Positions 30,328 through 39,134 are shown, numbered from the stretch's first letter. The stretch: DNA of 39,208 bases from Candidatus Omnitrophota bacterium (GCA_013791745.1 VMTH01000166.1:1-39208), one strand, 5' to 3'. Made by a program: numbers and translations. Notes: generated from the letters alone by a model not told the origin.

Positions 30328-31530
30328 TCAGGCCCCGAATTTTTTTAGCTTCAGAGCGTTTGCCATAAGGATAGGCATTATGTCAGCCGACCATATCCTT
30401 CCTATGGATCCGTTTTCAAAAGCTCTTTCCGAAAAAACGGATATATCGTCCGCTATTTCATATTTTGATTTTATGGCTATGGGGCAGGGATGCCAGGAAT
30501 GCGCGCTCATCTTCGCCGGCGTTGAATGGTCCGCCGTTATGCAGACCACATCAAAATTTTGTGATATTATTTCGGGAAGCAGTTTATCAAAAGCCTCAAT
30601 GGCTTTCACTTTGCCTTCAAAATCCCCGTCCTCACCGCGGGAGTCGGGGTATTTGTAATGGTAATAGATGAAATCGAAGACGGAGCCCTTTTTCTTTAAC
30701 GCTTCCAGCTGGCTCTCCGGCGTTGCGCCGCAATCGACAATATCCATTCCCACAAGCGAGGCGAGCCCTTTATACATGGGATAGGTGGCGAAGGCCCCGC
30801 ATTTCAGTTTGTAGAGTTCGCTCATCTTCGGGATGTCCGGCAGGCACGCGAAACCCCGCATGAGCGCCGTGTTGGCTACCGCTTCGTCTTCAAGAGCCTC
30901 ATTCAGCCGTGTTATGAAAGCGTTGACAATTCGGGCAGATCTTGACGAGGCCTCGGAGGTGTTCCTGCATTTGAGCGGCGGAAGGCCTTCCTTCTGGGGA
31001 TCGGCGTCGGCAAGATCGCCGCAAAGATTTTCTCCGGTGAACATAACCACGAACCTGTGTTCTTTTCCGGGAAAAATTTTCACTTTCACATCGTCTATTT
31101 CCGTTATTTTTTCGGAAAGTTTTTTGACAAGCCGTTCGTTCTCCTCCGTGGGAATCCGCCCGGCCCTCCGGTCAACGATGAGCCCGTCTTTGAGAGTGGC
31201 GAAATTCGCCCTCGCGGCCATATCAAATTCCGTCATCTCCAAACCTATACCCAGCGCCTCGAGAACGCCTCTTCCTATCTGGTATGTCATGGGATTATAT
31301 CCGAAAAGCGCGAGATGCCCGGGCCCGGAGCCGGGCGTTATACCCAGCGCCACAGGCACATTTCTTCCGCAGACAGACTCCTTCGCGAAAGCGTCAAGGT
31401 TCGGACACACGGCCGCTTCAAGTTCCGTCTTGCCGTTGACAGGAATGCCGCCGAGGCCGTCGACGACGATCATGCATATTCTTGACGGCGTCTTCTCAGA
31501 CAGGCCCATCATCACATTTTCAGGAAACAT
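30328..31530 (-). CDS. apgM: 2,3-bisphosphoglycerate-independent phosphoglycerate mutase (ApgM type)
   Basis: A 400-residue enzyme of the archaeal-type iPGM group in the alkaline phosphatase superfamily. It interconverts 3- and 2-phosphoglycerate using two metals and a phosphoserine. ICMIVVDGLGG holds the first metal Asp, TPGSGPGHLALFGYNP the catalytic Ser and the ApgM hallmark, ARANFATLKDG and RRAGRIPTEE the substrate region, and ITADHSTP the distal metal ligands. ATG 31530 has AAGGAGG upstream. The gene sits between pdp and the M23 peptidase; with gap and pgk nearby on the same strand it completes part of lower glycolysis. Confidence 0.95.
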   Translation of the reverse strand: MFPENVMMGLSEKTPSRICMIVVDGLGGIPVNGKTELEAAVCPNLDAFAKESVCGRNVPVALGITPGSGPGHLALFGYNPMTYQIGRGVLEALGIGLEMTEFDMAARANFATLKDGLIVDRRAGRIPTEENERLVKKLSEKITEIDDVKVKIFPGKEHRFVVMFTGENLCGDLADADPQKEGLPPLKCRNTSEASSRSARIVNAFITRLNEALEDEAVANTALMRGFACLPDIPKMSELYKLKCGAFATYPMYKGLASLVGMDIVDCGATPESQLEALKKKGSVFDFIYYHYKYPDSRGEDGDFEGKVKAIEAFDKLLPEIISQNFDVVCITADHSTPAKMSAHSWHPCPIAIKSKYEIADDISVFSERAFENGSIGRIWSADIMPILMANALKLKKFGA

Positions 31531-31554
31531 TAAACCTCCTTAACACCGGTGTTT

Positions 31555-32883
31555 TTACATCTTGATGATGCCGTTTTTATCGGCTTTGCCGTAGAAAAAT
31601 TTAGGAGATGCGACTTTTTCAGCTCCTATGGTGTAAGCGGCGATAAAACGCTTTTTCGCGGATTCAAACTTAACCTTATCGCTGTAATAAAATATTGCAA
31701 GCGCTTCGCCTTTTTTGACTTCATCACCAACCTTCTTTTTCAGATATATACCTACTCCGGGATCCACTATATCATCCTGCTTGGCCCGTCCCGCGCCAAG
31801 AGCATTGGCGGCAAGTCCGACTTCAAGAGCGTTGATCTTCTGCACATATCCGTCACGGTCGCTGGCAACCTCAACTTCCTCTTTTGCCCTGGGAAGCATA
31901 TCCATATTATCAATAGAGGCCGGATCTCCTCCCTGAGCCTCTACCATTTCTTTGAACTTCTTAAGGCCGCTGCCGTCGGCAATGGCTTTTTTCATTCTGG
32001 TTTTTCCGTCTTCTATGTCGGCGGCGATTCCGGATATGATAAGCATATTCGCTCCAAGTTCAACGCAGAGGTCTTCAAGGTCTTTGGGCCCTTGGCCCTT
32101 AAGGGTGGCTATCGCTTCCTTAACTTCTATGGCGTTACCTATTGCGAAGCCCAGGGGTTCTTCCATTGAAGTAACAAGCGCCACCATTCTTCTACCGGCA
32201 AGTTCCCCGACATCAACCATGGCTTTCGCGAGTTTTGCGGCATCCTCATATGTTTCCATAAAAGCGCCTGACCCGGTTTTCACATCAAGAACGATACCGT
32301 TGGCTCCCGCCGCGAGTTTCTTGCTCATAATACTTCCGACTATCAGAGGGATGGAATCCACTGTCGCCGTCCCATCGCGTAACGCGTATATTTTCTTATC
32401 CGCGGGGGCGAGCTTTGCTGTTTGTCCTATGAGTGCGATATGTATTTTATTTACGTTCTCAACAAACTTCTCCATTGGCAGACTGCAGGAAAAACCCGGA
32501 ATAGATTCAAGTTTATCGATAGTGCCGCCGGTGTGGCCCAGGCCCCGTCCCGTCATTTTAGCAACGATACCGCCGCAGGCCGCGACAAGAGGATTCAACA
32601 CCAGTGAGGTAGTGTCACCTACGCCGCCGGTAGAATGCTTATCAACCTTAAAACCTTTTATACTGCTTAAATCCACACGGTCTCCGGAATCAACCATGCA
32701 CTCCGTCAGGACCGTTGTTTCTTCCGCTGTCATATCCGAAAAATATATTGCCATCAGAAAAGCCGATATCTGATAATCCGGTATGTCGCCTTTGACAAAC
32801 CCTGATATCATAAACTGAATCTCTTCTTTTGAAAGAACCGCACCGTCCCTTTTCTTCTTGATCACTTCATAAACACTGAACAT
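31555..32883 (-). CDS. pdp: Pyrimidine-nucleoside phosphorylase
   Basis: At 442 residues the protein is a class II nucleoside phosphorylase. It splits uridine, thymidine or deoxyuridine with phosphate to the base and (deoxy)ribose 1-phosphate. KVDKHSTGGVGDTTSLVLNP (phosphate loop with Lys and Ser), MTGRGLGHTGGTIDKLESI, PADKKIYALRDGTATVDSIPL and LDVKTGSGAFM are nearly identical to Bacillus Pdp, with DeoA less similar. The start has AAGGAGG. It lies 21 bases after the RecJ-DnaQ gene in the nucleoside operon. Its product pentose 1-phosphate is the substrate of DeoB encoded upstream. Confidence 0.94.
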   Translation of the reverse strand: MFSVYEVIKKKRDGAVLSKEEIQFMISGFVKGDIPDYQISAFLMAIYFSDMTAEETTVLTECMVDSGDRVDLSSIKGFKVDKHSTGGVGDTTSLVLNPLVAACGGIVAKMTGRGLGHTGGTIDKLESIPGFSCSLPMEKFVENVNKIHIALIGQTAKLAPADKKIYALRDGTATVDSIPLIVGSIMSKKLAAGANGIVLDVKTGSGAFMETYEDAAKLAKAMVDVGELAGRRMVALVTSMEEPLGFAIGNAIEVKEAIATLKGQGPKDLEDLCVELGANMLIISGIAADIEDGKTRMKKAIADGSGLKKFKEMVEAQGGDPASIDNMDMLPRAKEEVEVASDRDGYVQKINALEVGLAANALGAGRAKQDDIVDPGVGIYLKKKVGDEVKKGEALAIFYYSDKVKFESAKKRFIAAYTIGAEKVASPKFFYGKADKNGIIKM

Positions 32884-32904
32884 TTTTCCTCCTTGCGTTC
32901 AACA

Positions 32905-35022
32905 CTATTTCTTTTTCCAGCTTTTTAAGAAAAAAATAATCCTTTTCTTCCGCGCGAGCGCGGTGAAAATAACATCCATAACACCGCAGCCCGGATCCTC
33001 ACCAGCGATTATATTAAGAAGTTTTGCGTTTTTTTTCAACCTCAAAAGGAATTTATCCCCTTTTTGCGAGACCGAAACGCAGTCCATCTCCTCAGCGGCG
33101 AAAAGCGGAAGCGGATTCCCGTTCCCGAAAGGCTCAAGGGTTTCAAGGAAACTTTTTATGTTTTTGTCGAGCCAGTCATCCCACATAATATCAGCTCGCG
33201 GAATTTTTTGCTCAGGCATGTCTTCGAAATAAGTCTCGCAGTCGTCTATGAATTGCCTAAGATCATCTTTTTTTATCCGGATCCCGCATGCTCCCGGATG
33301 TCCGCCGTATTCCGCGCCCTTGCCGCATTTTTTGAATAGCTCCAGCATATCGCGGCCCGAGCCTCTCGCGGAAGCCGTCCAGTCGAAGGATGAAGCGGTA
33401 AAAACAACCGATGGTTTTCCGAATATCTGCGAGATCCTGCTCGCCGCGGGCCCCCGCAGGCCGGGAGGAAGTTTTTCCGCCTTGACCATTATGACGGGTT
33501 TTTTATTTAATCCGTTTTCGCGGATTTGCGTCAGCACTTCCTCAAAATGCAGTCTCATATCGCGCTGTCTTTTGTCATTTAGTTCTTTGACCCGATTGAA
33601 TGAGGCGGCAATGTTTTTTTTGGAATCGGCTTGCAGGATTTCCAGGGCAAGGCGCGGTTCGCCCATTCTTTTAGGTGCGTTAAGAAAAGGTATGAGTTTT
33701 CGTGACAGCTCCTCCCTGGGATTTTCCCGGGATATGGCGAGTTTTTTTATAAGTGTTCTCAGAGAATATCGCCTCACGTTCAAAATACCCGCAAGGTGTT
33801 TTTTGACCAGCGCGCGGGAAGTTCCTTTTAGGGCGATGTTGTCGGAAACAGTACCCAGCGCCGCCAGCGGCAGGTTCTGCTCAACAAACACCTTAAAGGC
33901 CGGGGTTCTGAAATGAGACAGGATCATGTAGAGTTTGCGGGCGGTCTCCGCGTCCGGCAGAGCCCTGTGCGCCTCGGCGTTTATGCCGAAATAGTCTTTG
34001 AGATGTTCAAGCTTGTGACTCTGTGACGGCAGGCAGCTCCTCGACATGGGAAGGGTATCAATCACATCATTGACCAGCGCGCAGCCGGTGTATTTGCGAA
34101 ATTCAGAATCTATGAAAGATGTGTCAAAGGGCGCGTTGTGAAATATCAGAGTGTCATTGCCTATCCATTCCCTGAAGCGGCGCAGCGTCTCCACGCGGCA
34201 GGGGGCTCCTTCAAGTTCCAGATTGCTGATACCGGTGAGAACGCTTATTTCGGGGCTTATACGGCTTGATGGTTTCAGCAGCGACGAGAAACGGTCTATG
34301 ACCCTGAATCCGGAGAATCTTACAGCGCCTATTTCTATGATCTCGTTTTGAGAAGGCGAAAGGCCGCTTGTTTCTATGTCGCAGGCTATTTTGATCTTGT
34401 CAAAATCTTTGTCAAGGCTCAGTTTATAGGCGGCGGCGAGGCAGAAAGCGGCCGCGCAACCGGCTATTTCGGTGTCCGGATGGCTGATGCAGGAATCTAT
34501 GACGGCGTCGGCTTCGGCGGCTTCCCCCGAAGGATAGTGATGATCCGTTATTATGAACCTGATGCCCCGTTCTTTAAAAGCTTTCGCGGCCTTGTGTTCC
34601 GAGATTCCGACATCGGCGCTGACGACAACAGCGGGCTTTGATTTCAGGACGTTTTCAATATCCGCCTCACCGATACCGTGCGCCGGACCGCCGCAGACAA
34701 AAAGAGATTTCTCCGTCCCGCTTAAAGCGTCGTCAAGGATCAGAAGTGAGCAGAGCCCGTCCGCGTCCGAATCCCCTATCAGGGCTATCCGTCCGCCCGC
34801 CTTGACGGCCTCTTTCAGTATCCCGACGGCTTTGCTCATGTCGGGGAAAATTCCCATGAGTTCAGGGATATTCACTTCAGGGTTAATCCAATCTCTGATT
34901 GCGCTTTCGGTTTTCAGTCCCCGCGCTAGAAGAAACTCAAGGATATGCCTGTCAGCTTTAACCTTTGACGAAAGATAATTCAGCAATTTTTCATCATCCG
35001 GCCGTTTCTCGTTAAAATCCAC
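32905..35022 (-). CDS. RecJ-type nuclease with nested DnaQ-family 3'-5' exonuclease domain
   Basis: A 705-residue chimera. The RecJ DHH domain opens with GDSDADG (83-89; DYDVDG in RecJ), VSADVGIS (Asp137) and ITDHHYPSG (Asp160-His161-His162). After AGCAAAFCLAAAYKL comes a complete DnaQ/epsilon-type exonuclease, residues about 210-378: CDIETSG (Asp215, Glu217), FHNAPFD (Asn296, Asp300) and EAHRALPD (His352, Asp357). Then RecJ resumes exactly with LAALGTVSD (Asp394, motif IV), and the DHHA1 domain (GGHPGACG, 573-580) and the OB-like PFGNGNP follow. Both polarities (5'-3' and 3'-5') of exonuclease could thus be in one chain. Start GTG 35022 without a clear ribosome site; 12 bases after punA. Confidence 0.88.
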   Translation of the reverse strand: MDFNEKRPDDEKLLNYLSSKVKADRHILEFLLARGLKTESAIRDWINPEVNIPELMGIFPDMSKAVGILKEAVKAGGRIALIGDSDADGLCSLLILDDALSGTEKSLFVCGGPAHGIGEADIENVLKSKPAVVVSADVGISEHKAAKAFKERGIRFIITDHHYPSGEAAEADAVIDSCISHPDTEIAGCAAAFCLAAAYKLSLDKDFDKIKIACDIETSGLSPSQNEIIEIGAVRFSGFRVIDRFSSLLKPSSRISPEISVLTGISNLELEGAPCRVETLRRFREWIGNDTLIFHNAPFDTSFIDSEFRKYTGCALVNDVIDTLPMSRSCLPSQSHKLEHLKDYFGINAEAHRALPDAETARKLYMILSHFRTPAFKVFVEQNLPLAALGTVSDNIALKGTSRALVKKHLAGILNVRRYSLRTLIKKLAISRENPREELSRKLIPFLNAPKRMGEPRLALEILQADSKKNIAASFNRVKELNDKRQRDMRLHFEEVLTQIRENGLNKKPVIMVKAEKLPPGLRGPAASRISQIFGKPSVVFTASSFDWTASARGSGRDMLELFKKCGKGAEYGGHPGACGIRIKKDDLRQFIDDCETYFEDMPEQKIPRADIMWDDWLDKNIKSFLETLEPFGNGNPLPLFAAEEMDCVSVSQKGDKFLLRLKKNAKLLNIIAGEDPGCGVMDVIFTALARKKRIIFFLKSWKKK

Positions 35023-35034
35023 GAATTTTTTTAT

Positions 35035-35829
35035 TCAGAATTTTTTTGAGGAAAGAATACTCTTTATAAGCCGTATGAAATCGCATGAAATCATTTTTCC
35101 CGATTCAACGACTTCCTTGTGGGAAAGGGGCTGTCCCGTCACACCGCAGGCGTAGTTGGTCATGCAGGAGATGCCTATCACCGTCATGCCGAGCTTTTTG
35201 GCCGTGATCACCTCCGGCACTGTGGACATTCCGACCGCATCGCCGCCGAGCGTCCGCACCATTCTTATCTCGGCCTTTGTCTCATAAGAGGGCCCGGAAA
35301 AAGCCAGATAAACGCCTTCATTGATTTGGATTTTCAGTTTTTTCGCTTCGGCTTTCACTATTTTTCTGTACTCCGCGTCATAAGCGTCGCTCAGATCTAT
35401 GAAATGCGCGCCGCCGATAAGGGGATTATCCCCGAGCATGTTTATGTGGTCGCTTATCAGCATAAGAGACGGCACCTTGAAACTTCTATTGACCGCCCCG
35501 CCCGCGTTCGTCACAATGAGTTTTTTCACGCCCATTTTGGCCAGCACTTCTATCATCAGCACAAGCTTCGCCATCGGGTGCCCTTCGTAATAGTGAATCC
35601 TTCCGGCCATGATGATGACTTTCCGCGAAGCTATTGTACCGGAGATGAGCTTTCCGGAATGGCCCGGCACTTTGCTTTTGGCGAAACCCGGGATTTTCTC
35701 GTAGGAAATTTCTTTTCTGTTTTTTGCTTCGTCCGCAAGAGCCCCCAGTCCGCTGCCCAGTATCAGGGCTGTTTCAGCGCCGTCGATCTTCTTCTTTATA
35801 ACGTTGTAAGCTTTGTCTGTCGCGTTCAT
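35035..35829 (-). CDS. punA: Purine-nucleoside phosphorylase
   Basis: A 264-residue PNP of the trimeric (NP-I) type. It cleaves inosine and guanosine, and their deoxy forms, with phosphate to base and pentose 1-phosphate. TALILGSGLGALADE (phosphate loop), VPGHSGKLISG, AGRIHYYEGHPM, LIVTNAGGAVNRSFKVPSLM, ISDHINMLGDNPLIG and GPSYETKAEIRM with GMSTVPEVI are all present. ATG 35829 is chosen because AAGGAGATATT precedes it and it overlaps the deoB stop (ATGA); a longer in-frame start at 36021 lies inside deoB. The GDAVGMSTVPE loop replaces xanthosine-type variants. Confidence 0.95.
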   Translation of the reverse strand: MNATDKAYNVIKKKIDGAETALILGSGLGALADEAKNRKEISYEKIPGFAKSKVPGHSGKLISGTIASRKVIIMAGRIHYYEGHPMAKLVLMIEVLAKMGVKKLIVTNAGGAVNRSFKVPSLMLISDHINMLGDNPLIGGAHFIDLSDAYDAEYRKIVKAEAKKLKIQINEGVYLAFSGPSYETKAEIRMVRTLGGDAVGMSTVPEVITAKKLGMTVIGISCMTNYACGVTGQPLSHKEVVESGKMISCDFIRLIKSILSSKKF

Positions 35830-37016
35830 AATATCTCCTTTAAAAATGATGTTCCCTTTTTGAGGCCTTCCACGCCGAGATATTCCGCCGCCGTGGCCCC
35901 TATATCGGCGAAAGTCTCCCGCGTTCCCAGATCCACACCGGCTTTTACCATGCTCCCTGACACTATCAGCGGCACAAATTCTCTCGTGTGATCTGTGTGC
36001 GCGATGTATGTCGGATCGCATCCGTGGTCCGCGGTGAGGATGAGTATGTCGTTTTTCAGCATGGATTTTCTTATCTCCGGCAGAGCCGCGTCAAATTCCT
36101 TTAAGGCGTCGTAATAACCCTGAGTATTTCTTCTGTGACCGAACAGTGAATCAAAATCCACCAGATTCACAAACAAAAGCTCTTTTTTTTCAGGAACCCG
36201 CTTTATATCTTCGATCGTCTGTTTTATTCCCGCGCCGTTAAGGCCGGTGTGCTGTTCTTCGGTCAGACCTCTGTGGGCGAAAATATCTCCTATTTTTCCG
36301 ACCCCCACGACATTTACTCCGGACGCTTTAGCGAGATCCATAAGCGTGATTGACACCGGTTCTATGGCGTAATCCTTGCGGTTCGTTGTTCGCGCGAAAC
36401 TGCCGGCTTCGCCGTTGAAGGGCCTGGCTATGACGCGCGCTATGGCGTGAGGCCCCGTCAGTATTTCTCTGGCTTTTTCACAGACACTGTAAAGTCTGTC
36501 CAGGCCGAAATATTTTTCGTGGGCCGCTATCTGAAAAACGCTGTCGGCGGAAGTGTAAACAATTGGGAATCCCGTCTTTACGTGCTCTTCTCCTAGTTCT
36601 TCCAGTATAACCGTGCCGGAGGAGGCTTTGTTGCCGAGGATGCCGTCAACCCCCGCGGCTTTTTTGAAGGTGTTCAGCAGGTCTTCGGGAAAACCGTCAG
36701 GGTAAGTTGGGAAGGGGCGTCTGGCGGGACTTCCCATTATTTCCCAGTGCCCCGCAGTCGTGTCCTTGCTGGCGGATACTTCCGCCATTCTTCCGTAGGC
36801 CCCCTGAGCCTCAGGCGCTTCTTTGCCGGGGTGAAGATTTTTTATTTTACCCAGCCCCAGTTTTTCCAGATTGGGCAGATCCAGGCCTTTGAATTTCTCA
36901 ACAATATGCCCCAGTGTGTCGGACCCTTTATCGCCGTATTCAGCGGCGTCCGGCATCTCGCCCACGCCCACGCTGTCAAGAACGATAACGATAACTCTCT
37001 TTGCGCCTTCAGTCAT
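35826..37016 (-). CDS. deoB: Phosphopentomutase
   Basis: The protein has 396 residues. DeoB converts (deoxy)ribose 1-phosphate to (deoxy)ribose 5-phosphate, linking nucleoside phosphorolysis to central metabolism. The alkaline phosphatase-like metal site is seen in IVLDSVGVGEMPDAAEYGD and TADHGCDPT with HTDHTREFVP. KDTTAGHWEIMG contains the catalytic Thr, and GSDTLGHI is a family motif. The start has AGGAGG four to six bases upstream. It leads the deoB-punA-recJ/dnaQ-pdp operon and its stop overlaps punA. A deoC aldolase for the deoxy branch is not in the window. Confidence 0.96.
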   Translation of the reverse strand: MTEGAKRVIVIVLDSVGVGEMPDAAEYGDKGSDTLGHIVEKFKGLDLPNLEKLGLGKIKNLHPGKEAPEAQGAYGRMAEVSASKDTTAGHWEIMGSPARRPFPTYPDGFPEDLLNTFKKAAGVDGILGNKASSGTVILEELGEEHVKTGFPIVYTSADSVFQIAAHEKYFGLDRLYSVCEKAREILTGPHAIARVIARPFNGEAGSFARTTNRKDYAIEPVSITLMDLAKASGVNVVGVGKIGDIFAHRGLTEEQHTGLNGAGIKQTIEDIKRVPEKKELLFVNLVDFDSLFGHRRNTQGYYDALKEFDAALPEIRKSMLKNDILILTADHGCDPTYIAHTDHTREFVPLIVSGSMVKAGVDLGTRETFADIGATAAEYLGVEGLKKGTSFLKEIL

Positions 37017-37138
37017 TTTTCCTCCTAATCAGTCAATCAAATATTTTTTATTCCACAAATAAGCCGCGCCGAAGATCCGCCTAAGACGGCGGACTTACAG
37101 CGGCGGACTTGACAGCCGCGCGATCGGGCGTATTTAGA

Positions 37139-37193
37139 AAACTTTTTGAAACCATTAATGTTCGCTTTTACGCGAAGTTCAGACAAAAAGTTT
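37139..37193. terminator. Nested hairpin overlapping the ade stop codon
   Basis: AAACTTTTTG (37139-37148) pairs with CAAAAAGTTT (37184-37193) over 10 bases, enclosing a second stem TTCGC/GCGAA (37161-37165 and 37172-37176). The right arm lies in the last codons of ade. After the left arm, on the minus strand, comes GTTTTC, so it could end ade transcription. The whole 37017-37178 gap also holds GGCGGACTT twice (about 37089 and 37103), and no gene. Confidence 0.5.
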
Positions 37194-38888
37194 CACAAAT
37201 TTATTCTGCGTCACATCCACCAGCCCTTTATCGGTTATCTTCAGATCCGGTATGACCGGCAGAGCCAGAAAAGAAAGCACCATAAAAGGGTCATCAAGTT
37301 TACAGCCCATGGCGGCAGATGCCTTATGCAGATGTTTCAATTGTTTGTAAACAAAGGAAAGATCCCTGTCGCTCATAAGGCCGGCTATCGGCAGGGGAAG
37401 AATTTCCTGCCTGTCGGATTGGAAGCAGCAGAGTCCCCCACCGGATTTTATAATGGCCAGCACCGCCTGATAAATGCTCTCGTCGTCGCAGCCGACGCAG
37501 ATTATATTGTGGGAATCATGCCCCACCGAGGATGCCAGCGCCCCTTTTTTAAGGCCGAAGCCTTTTACAAAGCCCTGAGAGATATTACCTGTTCTCTTGT
37601 GGCGTTCAACAACGACAATTTTAAGGATGTCATTTTTTGTGTCAGACACGGCAAAGCCATTTTCCGTCTTTACGGGCATCACCCGTTTTTTTGTTATAAG
37701 TTCATCGGGGAAGAGCTCAATCACATTGACTTTTTTGGATGCCGCCGGGAGTTTGAAATGCGCGGGCATTATCCATTTTACGTTTATGCTGCTGCGAAGA
37801 GGCACGGGCTTTGGTTTTCTGCTTTTGAGGGCTTTTCCGTTACGGGCGACTTCTTCCCCGCGCTTGTAAACATTCAGAACCCTGAATTTGGACAGATTGT
37901 CCACAATAATAAAATCGGCGAAATAGCCGGGCGCGACAGCCCCCGCGTTGCGCAGGCTGAAATGTCTGGCGGGGTTTATTGTGGCCATTCTTATGGCGGA
38001 GACGGGATCAACCCCTAAAGATATGGCTTTCCTTATCGTGTAGTCCAGGTGGCCTTTTTCCACAAGATCTATGGGATTGCGGTCATCGCTGACAAGGCAG
38101 AAGCGGCTCTGGTTTGTTTCGCTGACAATGCCCGCGAGTGTTTTGAGGTTTTTGGCCACGGAACCTTCCCGTATCATCACGGTCATCCCCGCCGAAAGTT
38201 TTTCAAGGGCCTCTTCTTTCCCGAAGGATTCATGATCGCTGTGTACGCCGCTTGTTATGTATGCGTAAAGATCTTTACCCATGAGACCGGGCGCGTGCCC
38301 TTCTATGGCTTTGCCGAAAGCTATTTTCAGTTTGTCAAAAATCTCCCTGTCATTCTCAAGGACGCCGGGCACATTCATCACTTCCCCGAGGCCGACGACC
38401 CATTTTTGTGAGAAATAAGGCATGAGATCGACCGCCGAAAGCCTCGCCCCGGAAGTTTCCATATCGGTGGCCGGCACTGTCGAGGGCAGGGTAAAATATA
38501 TGTCCACAGGCTGGTATTTTGCCGATTGCAGCATATAGGTAATACCTTCCAGCCCCAGAACATTCGCTATTTCATGAGGATCGCATATAACGGTTGTCGT
38601 GCCGTAAGGCAGCACCGCTTTTACGAATTCGCCCATTTCCAGCATTGAGCTTTCCGTGTGTATGTGCCCCTCCACAAGGCCGGGCACGATATAGTGGTTT
38701 TTTATGTCAACAGTTTTTTTTGCTTTATAATTTCCGAATCCCACAACAACGCCTTTGTGCACAGCGACCCCTGTTTTCTCTACCTTGCCGGAAAACACAT
38801 TAACGAGCCGCGCGTTCTTGAAAAAAACATCCACGGGGATTTTGCCCCTTGCCGCTTTCACGAGTTCGTATTTGTTGATAAAATTCAT
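37179..38888 (-). CDS. ade: Adenine deaminase
   Basis: An approximately 569-residue metal-dependent amidohydrolase that converts adenine to hypoxanthine and ammonia. The metal site is HIVxG-like GLVEGHIHTESSMLE (HxH), with VICDPHEIANVLGLEG, a signature of bacterial adenine deaminases. SDDRNPIDLVEKGHLDY supplies the conserved Asp-Asp, and the C-terminal domain has NIICVGCDDESIYQA and GGGLCCFQ. I chose ATG 38888 (a TTG at 38912 is in frame). No ribosome site is visible, but a good promoter lies directly upstream, so the message may be nearly leaderless. The enzyme complements PunA in purine salvage. The gene is in its own unit, 162 bases upstream of deoB. Confidence 0.94.
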   Translation of the reverse strand: MNFINKYELVKAARGKIPVDVFFKNARLVNVFSGKVEKTGVAVHKGVVVGFGNYKAKKTVDIKNHYIVPGLVEGHIHTESSMLEMGEFVKAVLPYGTTTVICDPHEIANVLGLEGITYMLQSAKYQPVDIYFTLPSTVPATDMETSGARLSAVDLMPYFSQKWVVGLGEVMNVPGVLENDREIFDKLKIAFGKAIEGHAPGLMGKDLYAYITSGVHSDHESFGKEEALEKLSAGMTVMIREGSVAKNLKTLAGIVSETNQSRFCLVSDDRNPIDLVEKGHLDYTIRKAISLGVDPVSAIRMATINPARHFSLRNAGAVAPGYFADFIIVDNLSKFRVLNVYKRGEEVARNGKALKSRKPKPVPLRSSINVKWIMPAHFKLPAASKKVNVIELFPDELITKKRVMPVKTENGFAVSDTKNDILKIVVVERHKRTGNISQGFVKGFGLKKGALASSVGHDSHNIICVGCDDESIYQAVLAIIKSGGGLCCFQSDRQEILPLPIAGLMSDRDLSFVYKQLKHLHKASAAMGCKLDDPFMVLSFLALPVIPDLKITDKGLVDVTQNKFVKLFV

Positions 38889-38899
38889 AATGTAGAGGT

Positions 38900-38928
38900 A
38901 TTTTAACAACAAAACCGTTAAAAATCAA
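38900..38928 (-). promoter_or_regulatory. Promoter of ade
   Basis: On the minus strand TTGATT (38923-38928), 17 bases, then TAAAAT (38900-38905). The start point would fall near 38893, only about five bases before ATG 38888, giving an almost leaderless message. Confidence 0.65.
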
Positions 38929-39035
38929 GCTGGCAGAAAAGGTTGGAAGAAATAAAGTTGTATCGTGATGAGATTCTATTTGACCCCGAATTTGAATGGT
39001 GCCAGGGGTTGATTTTCGATCCTTACAAATCTTCA

Positions 39036-39059
39036 CGCAAGCCAAGCAGTTGGCTTGCG
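39036..39059. repeat. Perfect 10-bp inverted repeat with 4-base loop
   Basis: CGCAAGCCAA, loop GCAG, TTGGCTTGCG form a perfect stem. No T-run follows on either strand. The whole stretch 38929-39208 (280 bases) has no gene I can support. The hairpin could be a terminus of a lost mobile element or a REP-like unit. Confidence 0.6.
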
Positions 39060-39134
39060 CCTCTCATAAATGTCAAGTAATGGCGGAGCGTTTCAAACTA
39101 TGTTCGAACTTATTGCATAAAACATTCATTAATT

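Noticed and set aside
31952-32773. 273-codon open frame on the plus strand
   Set aside because: It is antisense to pdp, whose family motifs are nearly perfect; the low-complexity Ser/Pro product is a shadow.
35830-36021. Longer purine-nucleoside phosphorylase start
   Set aside because: It lies wholly inside deoB in another frame; ATG 35829 has AAGGAG and overlaps the deoB stop.
37109-37136. Plus-strand promoter TTGACA with TATTTA antisense to ade
   Set aside because: The -10 box matches only three of six positions and no plus-strand gene follows.
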